From contig NC_039510.1 in assembly GCF_003672135.1 (NCBI RefSeq), positions 17,298,001 through 17,362,000 on the forward strand: a stretch of DNA of 64,000 nucleotides, in the 5' to 3' direction. Origin of the DNA: Ooceraea biroi (lineage: Eukaryota > Arthropoda > Insecta > Hymenoptera > Formicidae). Both the position numbers and the translations under genes were made by a program. Positions 46,164 through 57,950 of this stretch are shown here, piece after piece (position 1 is the stretch's first letter; every line of letters begins with the position of its first letter). The notes under the pieces are model-generated. The model was not told the DNA's origin. It saw only the letters and a list, made by a program, of their open reading frames with translations, and made no database searches.

Positions 46164-48909
46164 CACTGGTGAACTTTCACACTCGGGACGCTTTTGTGCG
46201 AGCGTTCTATTTTTATTGACGCGTCTGTTGCGCGCGGAGCAAGCAATTCGTGTGTCGAACACGCGGCGCAGGGGGACGCACGCTCGCGCGAAATAAACAT
46301 CGCGTCGTCGAATTTTCTGCTCGACGATCGAGTGATCTCAGATCACGCTTGCATAGCGATCTGATCGAGCGAGAGTCTCGCGGGGGCGATCCTATCGATA
46401 CGTTATTCCACCGCGCGATATATCGCGCGGCAGTATCGGTGCGAAAGAAACGCCACGGGACACTCTCGGACTCGTCTGGAGTAACGGGACGTCCGACCAG
46501 ATCGGCGGATCGATTGGCGGATCAAAAGCGAGCTCGCCGATCACGCCGATCTCTCGACGTCCCGCTCGCTTGTCTGGAAATCCGGTATGACAAATGGGAG
46601 TCCGTCTTGTGACGACGATGAATGATCGGTTCCGGAAACCAATTGCGTCGTGCGAAATTATCATAGTCATAGCGTGTAATAGCATGTACGACGCTTCCTT
46701 CCACCCGCCGTTGTCGATTTCGGTCTCCTTCTGTTTCTTCCCCTTTCTAACAATCGTTCGTTATCTTTGAGCGTTCGGCAACGACCGGAAATGTCGCCAT
46801 TGGTCGCCCTAAAATCGAAACCGCAGTAACGCGGTGACCAGTAACGGATTTACAGGCGACGTGAGCTAATGTCCCGTATTGTTGATAGCTACGTGGAAAA
46901 ATATAATAACATCGCTTCTATCTGCAATTCCTTTGCCTGCAAATCGCCGTTTCGTTATCTGTTGCTCGCCGCGAGCGACGGCGATTAGACGTTTGTAATT
47001 ATCTCCCAACATCGAGCATTACATCGCCCGAACATAAAGGCAGTGAAGTTCCGCGAGTGCTGTTATTAGCGACGCGAGAAACGACGATGTAATATATTCG
47101 ATATTTTATTACGTCGCCGATACGTCGCTCGTTCACTTTTCTCGCACATATATTGTACCAAAGTAATAATTATAATGCACAAAATTGATTTACACACGAC
47201 GATCCCATGCGGACGACTGTTATTCGCTGTCTCTACCTGTTTAAATTAGCATTTCGATTGATCACTTTCATCAATCGTGCGTGGATTTGTGTTACGTACC
47301 ATCGAACATCGATTGCTATTCAAGTTTCACTTGGTCCTGTTGGTTCCTGTGATCACAAACTTCTTCCCTCGCTTATTCCGTGAATACAAAATAGAGTTGA
47401 TGAAGAGGGATTTTCCCTTTACCACAATCCCTTCGGTCTCCGCGCTTGATCCCTGCGCCTCTAATCCAAAATTAAAGTCTGTCAGTCGGCACGCAGACGA
47501 GGTCGAGACAGAAGAAAACGTCGAGAAGAATTCGGAGAACGTGTCTATGTTTGTTGCAGTAATAATTTGCTACAGTTTTACACGTCAAAAACAGACGCCT
47601 GGTATCGTACCCAATAGGATGCTAGAAATGTAACGTGAAAATAAGTGAAAAAAATTCAAGATTTGAGTAATGAGTAATGAAAAAAACGCAAACTTTATTT
47701 CGTTTAAGGGATCGATGAAGCACACGATATTTCTACGCGTGATGTGCTTTGACATTTATTTTGCAAAAATGGATTGCTACAAGATCGATTCACTCGACCA
47801 TCATTTTTTACGACGACTTTGTCCTTGTTGTTGTCTTGCCGCTACCTTGTTGTATTATGATAAATGAAACGCAACAAACAATTAACACGTTCGTTTAGAC
47901 AGAAGGGACAAAGGTGAAACAATGTTACTCCATAAATATGTGGAAGTGGTAAATAATGTGGATGAATAAGTGAATGGGGGGATATCTCGACGTCATATTG
48001 AACAGAATGGCACGGTGCAGCTATTGCCATGGTTCGGAAAACATCTGGCCACACACCAGGGCCGCTAGATGTTTCCTAGAAGGTCGCATTCCGGGCTTCC
48101 CCGAGGCCGATAGGTCGTAAATTTTGCCTCGATGTTGTTTAGCCTCAAATACTTATAACGGAAATTGTGATATTTTTCAAATATATTTCAGTAAGCTTAA
48201 TATTCTTATCTCACATATACAGAGCTACTCTCAAATATGTAATCTGCTGCTTCTGAGACTTCGCTCTTTATTTTCACGAGTTACTATAAAACATTTTATA
48301 AGCATAAAGCTATTAATGATTATTTTATTCTTTTTGTGGTGCGACTTATGTTACCAATAATGTAATTAACTAAAACCTAATGGACCAAAAAATATGTATA
48401 CACGTACCAAATCGAAGTCAAATCAATTTATTTTTAAATAAAATTGATTTAATTGAATATGTAGATATTAATATAGATAATAACAAAATAATATGACAGT
48501 GTTCTTCACACACACGCTGACAACTATAGAAAGATTCTCTCTTTTGTCTCTGCTCTCGAAATCATTCGAACGATACCTTTGATTTCAAACATGCTTTTCA
48601 ATACTTTTTGAGACTTATCAGTATCAAATTCGATTTCTAAGACTCTCATCACTAAAACCGCACGCTAACCAAATATTAAATACAAGATATTTGTCTCGCC
48701 AAATCACGCTACGTCAAATGTATAAATTTTAAATATCAAGACTTACCTTAAAGTCATTACAGATTTTAACTCTTTATTCTCGGATTTGGATCTGGCAAAT
48801 TATCTTTATTCACGAGAAAGATGAAATTTCACCAAAGAAGATGTTAGGTAAATGATATTAGATAAAATAATATAGTCAAAGTAGTTCAGATTTAATTATA
48901 TTAACACGC
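46163..48909. other. Intronic sequence, AT-rich toward the right
   Basis: CpG-rich to about 47,150, then increasingly AT-rich, strongest at 48,130-48,900. An interrupted inverted repeat (AAACATCT at 48,039-48,046 against AGATGTTT at 48,067-48,074, with GGCC pairs inside) is the only structure noted. No gene was recognised. Confidence 0.5.
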
Positions 48910-48953
48910 AGAGAGAGAGAGAGAGGGGGGGGGAGGGAGAGATAGAAAGAAAG
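48910..48953. repeat. (GA)n, poly-G and GAAA low-complexity run
   Basis: About seven GA units run into nine consecutive G, then GGGAGA and AGAAAGAAAG. Confidence 0.92.
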
Positions 48954-50399
48954 ATTATTCAGCAGGGCGATTTCATCGGAGATTTTAAACGTGAAATGAG
49001 AATCGAACGAGCGTATATCTCGTTGCTACATGTGTAGCGATATTCAGGAAGCAATATGTAGAGCCAAAGTGACTACGAATGTTCGCAGTTGTAGAGAAAG
49101 AGGGAAACACGTTGGCGGGACACGGGAGTTTTTACACGAATCTGTGTCGACCAGCGGTGGCAGTGGAGCTTTACTCCGGCGCGCGCGCCGGCCGGCCGGG
49201 TGATTTGCCCTCGAATCGAATTCAAATTACATTCCCTCCATCTCCCTCTGCGGAAGCTCTTTGCGGTCATGGGACACCGCCCTATGGTAGTACGATTATA
49301 TTGTACGGTCCGTTGAAAGCGGCTAGGAAGACCGTTCGTCCGAAAAATCTGGCCGCGTTATCGCCACAATACAAACGATCGGTGTAAACAACGGCGAGCG
49401 CCATTAACAAAGCACCGTGCGGAGGCGGCATCACAATCGATCGTGACGGCTCATCTCGGCTTGTGCGACTTCCAATGTGTGTATGCGCTTCTAATCGCAA
49501 CGGATGCATAACGGTGCGTTTGAGAAAAGGCGCGAGATCATCGGGGATGGAATTGAGCGCGCGGGAGTAATCCAGGAAGTTGAGTGTATCGTTACGCTCG
49601 TTCTATCCGATCGCGTCGATTATATCAGATTTGCGGGACACGTTGCCGCGTAAACTTGCACAAAAGGGAAACTAGTAGCGTATCGCGATTGTCGTTTGTG
49701 AGATCTCTTTACGTGCTTGTAGGACGCGTGTTCCTGTCTCGTGGCTCCCTATCTCCTCCTCGAGGTCGATTCTCCGATAAATTACGCGAGCCCGTCGTCG
49801 ATACCGCCGCCTCGCGCGTCAATTTTCCACGGTAGCCTGTATTGGAACGACTTGAGCGTTATTACAGCTTACGCCTCGCGATTAAGACAGCGCGATCGCT
49901 TCAAAGATCGATCGCGACTCGCCGCGATAGCGCGGTTTCACGTGAGGAAAGGAAGATAGCCAGTCGTTAACACGATATTAATCAAGGGGGTCTCGCCCAT
50001 CTCTCTTTTTCTGCGGAAGTTCCTCTGCGGTCACCCCGGGGTACCTGAGGAGAACTCGGTCGACTACGCGGTGCGGTGTCCGTTAACGAGTAGTTACGCC
50101 CTGGACCTCCCTCTCTTTCTGCCTCTCTTTCTCGTTTTCCTGCCCTCCTCTTTCTCTTGCGATTCTCCTCGGCGCAGCGGAGCGTCCAGGAGCGGAGCGG
50201 AGCGGAGCCGCGACGCTGGTATGGCGTTCCGTATAGGAGGTTTACCTATATTTAGCTCGATAAAAATACCATCGCGCCTCCCGCATGACGGCCTCCCGGC
50301 CCGCCATTCCCGATTTAAACTTATACCGACGACTGCGAGACCAAGAGAGACAGAGGGAGAGGGAGAGAAAGAGCGCGCGGGACCGAGAGTCTCGGCTCC
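48954..50399. other. Intronic sequence, nothing recognised
   Basis: CpG-rich unique sequence. A GGCGCGCGCGCCGGCCGGCCGG-type CG run lies near 49,179-49,200 and a GAGCG/GGAGC tandem at about 50,189-50,208. No exon was recognised. Confidence 0.5.
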
Positions 50400-50444
50400 T
50401 TGGCTCGTGCCTTGCCGACCGTAAATCCACGAAACAAATCGGTG
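50400..50444 (+). repeat. Unclassified dispersed repeat, copy A
   Basis: Contains TGGCTCGTGCC and TAAATCCACGAAACAAATC. It matches copy B (51,640-51,684) at about 37 of 44 positions, and the shorter copy C at 51,362-51,388. No family is recognised. Confidence 0.6.
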
Positions 50445-51361
50445 CCGCCGTGACAAAAGGCCTAAACGCCCGTGGCGACCGGCCGGTACGTGTCTAAACC
50501 TTTTCCGAATGAATTCGCCAGCAGGTTGAGGTCGTTTTTGTCGGAGGGATCCTCGCGATTCGGACGGCGCACGACGCAGCGACGGAAAATCGTCGATTGA
50601 CCGGGATATTCGCAGAGTGCTCGCGGATGTTTCCGTAACTTTATTCTCTCAGATTCGCGCAATTGCAATGTCGCTTTGCGACTGGCAAATAATTCGCCAG
50701 GCACACAGCTAGGCATCATTTCATTCGTACGAAAAACTTACCGTTGCGGGTACGTCGTGCACACGGTTTTCCCATTTTAAATTACGCGTGCTGGGATGCA
50801 TTTATTTCTATCAATCTATTTCCGCGTGAGCCGCAGGGCGATAAACTGGCTCGAGATATAAACTGGGTTGCCACGCCGGAGGATAGAGACGCCGTTATAT
50901 TTTCAGAAACGTCACGGCTGAGAGATTACTATTTACCATTTTCTTGACTAGGATTTAATATCGGCTTCTACCTCACATCTAAATTGGCTCATGCCCTAAC
51001 GGAAACCGGTGAATGCGCTAAGAGACGGATCGTTGTCCCCGTAGCAAAAGATCCAAAGAGATCGTGACGTAACTTGCGATGAACGATCGATAATTATTAA
51101 CGAACGGTCACAAATCTCGCGATGACTCCGAAAAATTTGTAATTTCGTAGCGGAATAACCATCCCACGTTCGCTTCTCCGATTTAAGTGTAAATGTTGAT
51201 TCCCCATCTTGACGTATTTCTATGACAAATGAGTGTAACTTAAATGAAGTGACGTTTCTGTTGCGGACGATCAGCCGCATGGAGAGCTGACTATCGGATT
51301 CTGAAATTGAGCGTCATCATCGGGTTCGTCGGCATCGATCCGCCGACTTGAGCGCGCCCCG

Positions 51362-51388
51362 ACGACCATAAATTCGCGAAACAAATCG
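51362..51388 (+). repeat. Unclassified dispersed repeat, copy C (core only)
   Basis: Shares the core CGACCATAAAT-CGCGAAACAAATCG with copies A and B but not the left flank. Confidence 0.5.
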
Positions 51389-51639
51389 TAACGAGATAAA
51401 GTGTGCCGTGACGCGATCATTCCGCCTAAGAGACTCAGTTAGGCCTCTTTGATATATTCTAATTATTCGCACACGCGAAGATTGTCGAGTGGAGATCTTT
51501 CCTCGTCGACGGTGAGATCGATGGCTCCTTATTAAGCGCGTACAAATGTCCGCGCGGGACAAAACGGATCGCCATTTCGTTGGTTCGAATTTACAGCGAG
51601 GCACTTTCTTACACGCGGAGTCACGCGCGAGTCGTCTTC

Positions 51640-51684
51640 TTGGCGCGTGCCACGCCGATCGTAAATCCGTGAAACAAATCGATG
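51640..51684 (+). repeat. Unclassified dispersed repeat, copy B
   Basis: Contains TGGCGCGTGCC and TAAATCCGTGAAACAAATC. It lies 1,240 bases from copy A in the same orientation. The spacing and divergence fit an old local duplication or three insertions of one short element. Confidence 0.6.
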
Positions 51685-54600
51685 TCTCTACAGGGGAAGG
51701 GCTAAAGACCATCTTAAAGATCTCGGCGAAATCTACCATGGGAAGATTTCTGACGTTCCATAAAAGCGAAAATATAATACGATAAAATAACAAAGCTGTA
51801 ATGTGGCGATTTATTTCAGATCTTGGGATATGAATTTTCTCACGTGAAATAAAAAACAGATGAAAGATGAATAATATGCGATGAAGAAAATCAATGAAAG
51901 AAAGATTGATGCGTAGCTGAATTACGATTATGATTATTGCAATAATGAATTTGTGTTTGCATAAGGAGAGAGAGAGAGAGAGGCAAAAGAGGGACTTTAA
52001 TTGGCGGACGTCGATCTGCGGTTGATCGCAGCTACGGGAATCGAAATGATAATAATATATTTTATGTCATTATCTAGAAATAATTACACGTCGGCAACTT
52101 CTATTAGCGAAATTAATGGAACAATTGGCGTATTCTGCGGCCGCACACTCGCATCAGAAATCGATTATCGAAATACTAAAGTATTTCGTATCAATTATAA
52201 TTAAAACGAGGCTATTTACGGCTCCATCTCGTAGCTCGAATAAATGATCATTACGGTGCAAGGGTACATCATTTCTTTTATTAACGCCTGCATTGAAGAC
52301 ATTTTTTTACACCTTTTTATCAAAGAATTTATCAGTGATCAAATTAAAATTATTTCTTTAAAATATTCTCTATATAATTAAAATCTATTCTCGTTTACTG
52401 ATTTGGATGATCACTTATCTTATTCTTTCAGTCGTAACATAATTTTTGTTAAACTAATCTGGTGCGAAAACTCGTTTTTGGCAAAGATACAGCAATGATA
52501 CGCGAGCCGCTCTCTCGCTCGTGTCGAGATTGCGCGCCGTCGCGACGATTATGCGCGAATGCGTCCTCGGTGGTCTCAGTTGCGCAATGATAACGACAAA
52601 GGCTCCAGCGGCACAACAGCGCGATAATGACGCCCGTAATGAGCGATGCTCTTTCGTGGAATGACTCGCACGCAGCTTCTCGTCCCCCGCACGTTCGGTC
52701 CCGATTTGTATCGCTCGAGTTGTATCGTCGCAGACGCGGACGCATCTTTCCGATCATTCCAGATGCAGTCGACGAATGCCGATCCACGAAATCGCGTCTG
52801 TCCTACCGCGTATTGTTTTACGCGTGTCGTTTCTGTCATTTCGAAAGTTTCTCCGACGACGACATGGGAAAAGAGAAATTTCTCACGTACACGCAAGAAC
52901 GCGGCGCGTGTACTGGCGCGCGCGCACTGATCCGCGCTGTCGTGTGTTGCGTAAACGAATGATTGACGCGCCGCTGTTTACGCCGACATTTCGCCGTCCG
53001 CACCTATGCTACCATATGACAGACGTAATGAGCCACTATGCTCGCAACCAAGACCCTTTGCGGCTATCGTTGGCTCTTCCCACATGATGTTCCGTAAATC
53101 CGCGATAAATCCCGGTGAGGAGAGGTTTTCATCAGCGTCTCAGCTGTTTGCAGCACCGATATTTATATCTCGCAATAATGATCAAGAGCGGTGCTGCATA
53201 TCGTGTGACGCGTTTTATATTCGGCGACCAAATAAGCGTGGAAATATAAACGCCGAATCCATTGCGGCATGTTACTTCGGTGTGCAAAATTAGTGGCACC
53301 GATTTTCGCGCTCGATAACCACCGCTCGTATTCACGTTCGCAGTGGTGCGCTCAGCGCGAATACACACACACACGTACATGTAGCAGAGCTCGAGATTTC
53401 TGTTCGAAGATTGCGTAAACGATTGACTGACGTTCTAGGAACGCTGTTTTCTAAAGCTGTCGGTGGTCTACAGCAAAGTTACAGCACGATGGAGAACGTC
53501 TGCTCGCGTATACCTCTATACGTAACTTCGCGCTCGCGTGTGCGTGTACACGCACGTATCATCCGTGCCGATAAGCGCGGCTTTCGAAACTTTAGCTATT
53601 TTTCAACGGCGTAGCGCGCGCGCACTTCCGACTTGAGTTCGCTCGGTTCGATTCGGTCAAGTGTGACTCCATCGTGCGAGTTCCGTCAAGCGTATATTCT
53701 CATGTCGGCTGAATTAGCCGCGATTGAATTAATTCGTAACCCCTGACCGTCTGTGATTCGATTACACCTCTCGGTTGCGTCACATGCTGATTTATCGAGA
53801 TCGTATCGTATCATGTCTGTCATCGAGTACAAACTGAGCAAGCGACTTGGAGACTTGAAATGCGTGAGTTCTCGTATCGATCTCGTATCTCTGACAATAT
53901 TACATTATCAAGACATATGAGTGTACAATTAGCATCGTTAGTCGCGTTAATTTTAATACGATCGACGAGAACGTATAAGTTACGTAAGATTTAATGAGCC
54001 GAGGATTTGACGGAAGCCTGTCTCTCAGGTTTCCATCGGCGATTTTTCCTCTCTCTACCTGGCTCGACGACAGGATCAACGCGTATGCGTATGGAACTCT
54101 CCCAACGTCGCAATTTAATTGAGCGAACGAATCCGCGAGACGTTCGAGAATGTGAAAGTATATCCCTTATGGTCGCGGGAGACGATGCGCGCGGGCGAGT
54201 CGCGCAGCTCGCCGCAAGATTTTCAAGCGTTTATCGACCCATCTCTCGCGTACAAAGCAGCGAGCGGCTGCGGCGAGGAGGATCTTATCTTAGCATCGCG
54301 TACGCACCGGCATCTCTCGCGCGTGTATCAAAAGGTTACGCGTGTCTGGGTGGGGTACCAGCGAAACGCAACCGCGCGTATGTAGGGATTATTTTTAGAT
54401 CCGCCCCGGCCCGGCCCGGCCCGACGATTATTCCTCGCTAAATCATAACTTTCGCGGCACGATCTCGTACAGTCCGCGCGAGCCGGCCCGGATAAATCGC
54501 ACGGCGTACTGTCGCTCTTCGAACTGTGCTCCCGGGACAGAGTGGACTTTCCCTTTCCGCTTTGGCTTAGTATTAATTAGTGGCTGTTAAACAGACGAAA

Positions 54601-57600
54601 GTAAACAGCCAGTCGCTTAAATGAAAAGTTTCCTGATTAATCGAAAATTTGATTAATTAAATTTGAAGTTTCGCCAATTGCGAATTCATATTTTAATAAT
54701 GGCGGAGTGTTAATGCAACGCTCCGCAGACTGTCGGTTGAAATTGGATTTCCACTTGGATAAAAATTCAACTCTACGCAACAACAACAAAGAGCTCTGAA
54801 TTATGCTGAATTATGAGTTCTGAATCGTCAATGAAGTATCCCTCCGCTCTCTCCCCTCCTCCTTTTTCTCCCCCAAGAGAATTATTTTTTCGCGCGCGTC
54901 GCGATAATCTTATCGAATCTTTCTCGTGCTGTCCCTCGCGGATATCTGACCTTGTCCAGTCTTTATCGTTTGATTACGATGACGTATTTGAGAATCGGCG
55001 AGCGAAATGCGCCGCGATTCTCTCCTTTCCGCACGCGCTTTCTGGATCGTGGCGGCGGATCACTTCCGCGTGTGCACGCCGTGGAGGAAGCTGTGCCGCA
55101 GCGTGTCTACACACCTGCTGCACACGTGTTCGTGAAAGGCACGTGCCCGGTTGGCGCGACGTCGCGGCTCTCCCGTCGTCGGCCGCGTCTCATGTTCCAA
55201 CGGTGTCAGGTGAGGCGGCGCTCTTGTTCACTTTATCATCCCGATCTCGCCGGGATTACTCGCGAGACGCGATTATTCGATCGCTGTTAGCGCACCGCGT
55301 CGATCTCGAAGCGTGCGTGTCCCCCGCGATGTGCGGCGTTACAAAGTAAGTATTTAATTTCATATTTTTGAAAAACGAGAGAGATGAGTATAGTTCATCG
55401 TACGCCAGATTGCAGGAGAAAGCAATGCATTTTTCAGTCCGACTTTCTACGCAGACGCGAGGACGTTTCTTCCTCTCAGCGATCTGCAATGCGTGCTTGA
55501 AAATATATCTATTATAATGTTTTCTAAAATTGCTAGCAATTTCATGGACTCACTCCGGTTAAATGATATTAATACACTCACTAGCGATTTTATAAAATCT
55601 CATCACAGAGCAGGAGCAGTAACAAAATTATATAATCAGAGTGCGTTTTAAAGTTACAACCAATTCTATAATCCCTAATTTTATGGGACTGTCAATTTAT
55701 ATAAAATTGCTTAAAGTAGTTTTTAGAGATACCTAATGTTCCTGAAATCAATCAGTCACTCATTACATTCGCAATTGAGATATATACTGCAATGGTCCTC
55801 CGTTCTATTTTCCCGTTAATAACAATTGTCGCACGATAACGAACATTTCGTCAAAAATGCCAAGCCTTTCCATGACTCGCTGAGAGAGTCTTCCAGACTC
55901 GGCGTGCACAGTACATTCCAACCGAAACGCGCGTGTCCCGCGCGTCTCCCGCGCGTCTCCAATCGTTTCCGGCTGGCGTGAGGAACGATCGGCGCTCGGC
56001 AGTCGCGAGCCGCGATCGATAAATCAGTCGCGCGGCGACGTTTACGAGTCTCGCCGCGAAAACTCTCTCCGATCCCACGGCGTGCACGTGGCACGCGCGG
56101 CCGCGCACGTGGCCACGCTCACTCGCTCGCTCGCTCGCCCGCGCGCGCGCGATATCGCGGGGCTTCTCGTCTCGTCTTCCGCGGGAGAGACGACACCTCG
56201 TCTCGCCTTAACGGCGGATCGGTGCTTCTTCACGCCCGTCATGTCCCGCTACGGACGCCACGGATAATGTAAAATAGCCACCACGTCTCGGGTGATCCTG
56301 ACGGTTTTTCAGGCCGCGACCGAGTCGGCGACCTTCCTTTCTCCCCTCTCGCCCCTCGTTGTCTACGACGAGCATCGCCGCCGGCTAGATTCCGCTCTCG
56401 TCCTTTTTCTCACGCCACCTTGTTGCGCGCGCGTCGCACCTCCCGCGGCCGCTCCTACTAGCCGAGGACACGTGTCGGCCGATCTTCTTTTGGACGACGC
56501 GCGCGGAATAAGGAAGGCTTTCTTGCGAAACCGGAGAGGATAATGAGCGCGACGAGCCGCCAATCGGCTCGACGTGATTTTACCGGAGGTGCGCGTCGAT
56601 TTCGAAACCAGCTCGGGCCGCGGCCGTGTTCCTCCTGCTCGTCGTATCACGTGTGTATTCGTTTGGATTCCAACGCCGTGTCGACATTGATATTAAGCGG
56701 ATAAAAGATGAGATCGAGTCAGACGGTGGCGTTTAACGCCGAATGTGCACCATATTCTTTCCGCGTTTCCGCCGCTCGTCTTGTTTTCTCTGCAAATTTT
56801 AGTATTAATCCTGAAACTGCAAAGCATTTCTTGAAATCCCGTTGCAGGTAACGGTACGACCATGAGAATTTCCTTTAAACTCAAATTCCATTAAACTCGC
56901 TACATACTTTTTGCATTAGAAATACCCAATAACTACGCGTGCAAGCAACACTGCGACAAAGTCAGAATTCTTAGAATTAATGTAACGTCCTGAGCGGACG
57001 GGATCGGCAACAGCTGCGACGGAAGTCCCTCCTTTTTTCCTCGCATCCCCCGAATTTTTACCCTCCAAGGTTTCCGGCAGGCGATTGATAAAGACATCGG
57101 TCTTGGGCAGCCGCGAGACAAAACGCCGTTTCTAAAATGGGCCGCATGCGCGCCATGCGCGACCTATGTTTACACGGATCATCAGGAGGGGGAGGATGAT
57201 GGGAGGGCAGAAAGCGGGAGGGGAACGACTTCGATAGTCTGGAAGCGGTTTTGGGAAACGAGGAAAAAGGGTGGCGGAGGAGCAAGAGGAGTAAGTCACG
57301 AAGAGTGAGGGGGTAGGAGCGGGATGGGGGAGAGAGGGGGTACCGGCTAATTTCATCCTCGCACGTGCGTGCGACGGAGCCAGCAGCGGAGCCAGCCGAG
57401 CGGACTCCTTACGCAACGCGCACGCACGCACGTACGCGCGTATACGTATCGCGCGATCCCAAAATTCACGCGCGATGTACACTGCCCGGTGGGGAAGGCG
57501 ATGGTTAACCGATCATCATTAATAATAGAACAAACCCAGGACCGGCAATCACACGTTGATGCGCTTCGGCATATTTTTCGGGTTCTTAACCGACAACGCG

Positions 57601-57910
57601 CATGGATCTCCGTGCTCTCGGCAACTCGAAGTCGAATCGAGATGTCGTGGATACGTCTAATATTTCACGAGTCAAGATCTTTCTTATTATATAAATCTTT
57701 TTATAGCTATCATTATATCGTTAAATTTATTCTCTGTCAGGGTCGATCTAGATGAAGGATTAAAGAGTCGTCGCGTAAGATCATCACTGTTATTACTCTC
57801 TTCGGCAGATATTCACGATTAATGAGAGAATTATCCTACATGGCCTGTACGCGAATCAAAAGGAATCTCTCCCTCGTAGTCTCGCTTCGTCTCCTCTCGT
57901 CGGTCTCGCG
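51685..57910. other. Intronic sequence, nothing firmly recognised
   Basis: A short (GA)n run lies at 51,966-51,982 and a CCCGG tandem at about 54,404-54,422. 51,790-51,960, 52,250-52,450 and 55,490-55,800 are AT-rich. Two CACGTG sites sit at 56,085-56,090 and 56,106-56,111. Donor-like sites at 55,210 and 55,346 end open frames near 54,960-55,345, but the translations are not protein-like. Confidence 0.45.
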
Positions 57911-57950
57911 GTCGTCGTGTCGCCGCCGTGTCGCCGCCGTGTCGCGATGC
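57911..57950. repeat. GTCGCCGCC short tandem repeat
   Basis: GTGTCGCCGCC occurs in tandem with a partial third copy, preceded by GTCGTC. CpG-rich, non-coding. Confidence 0.8.

Noticed and set aside
54960..55345. Possible internal exon, with acceptor at 54,959, donors at 55,210 (CAG|GTGAGG) and 55,346 (GTAAGTAT), open and phase-compatible with the first exon
   Set aside because: Splice-like signals of this quality are expected by chance in 34 kb of intron, and the translation shows no recognisable or biased domain sequence. RNA-seq junctions would decide.
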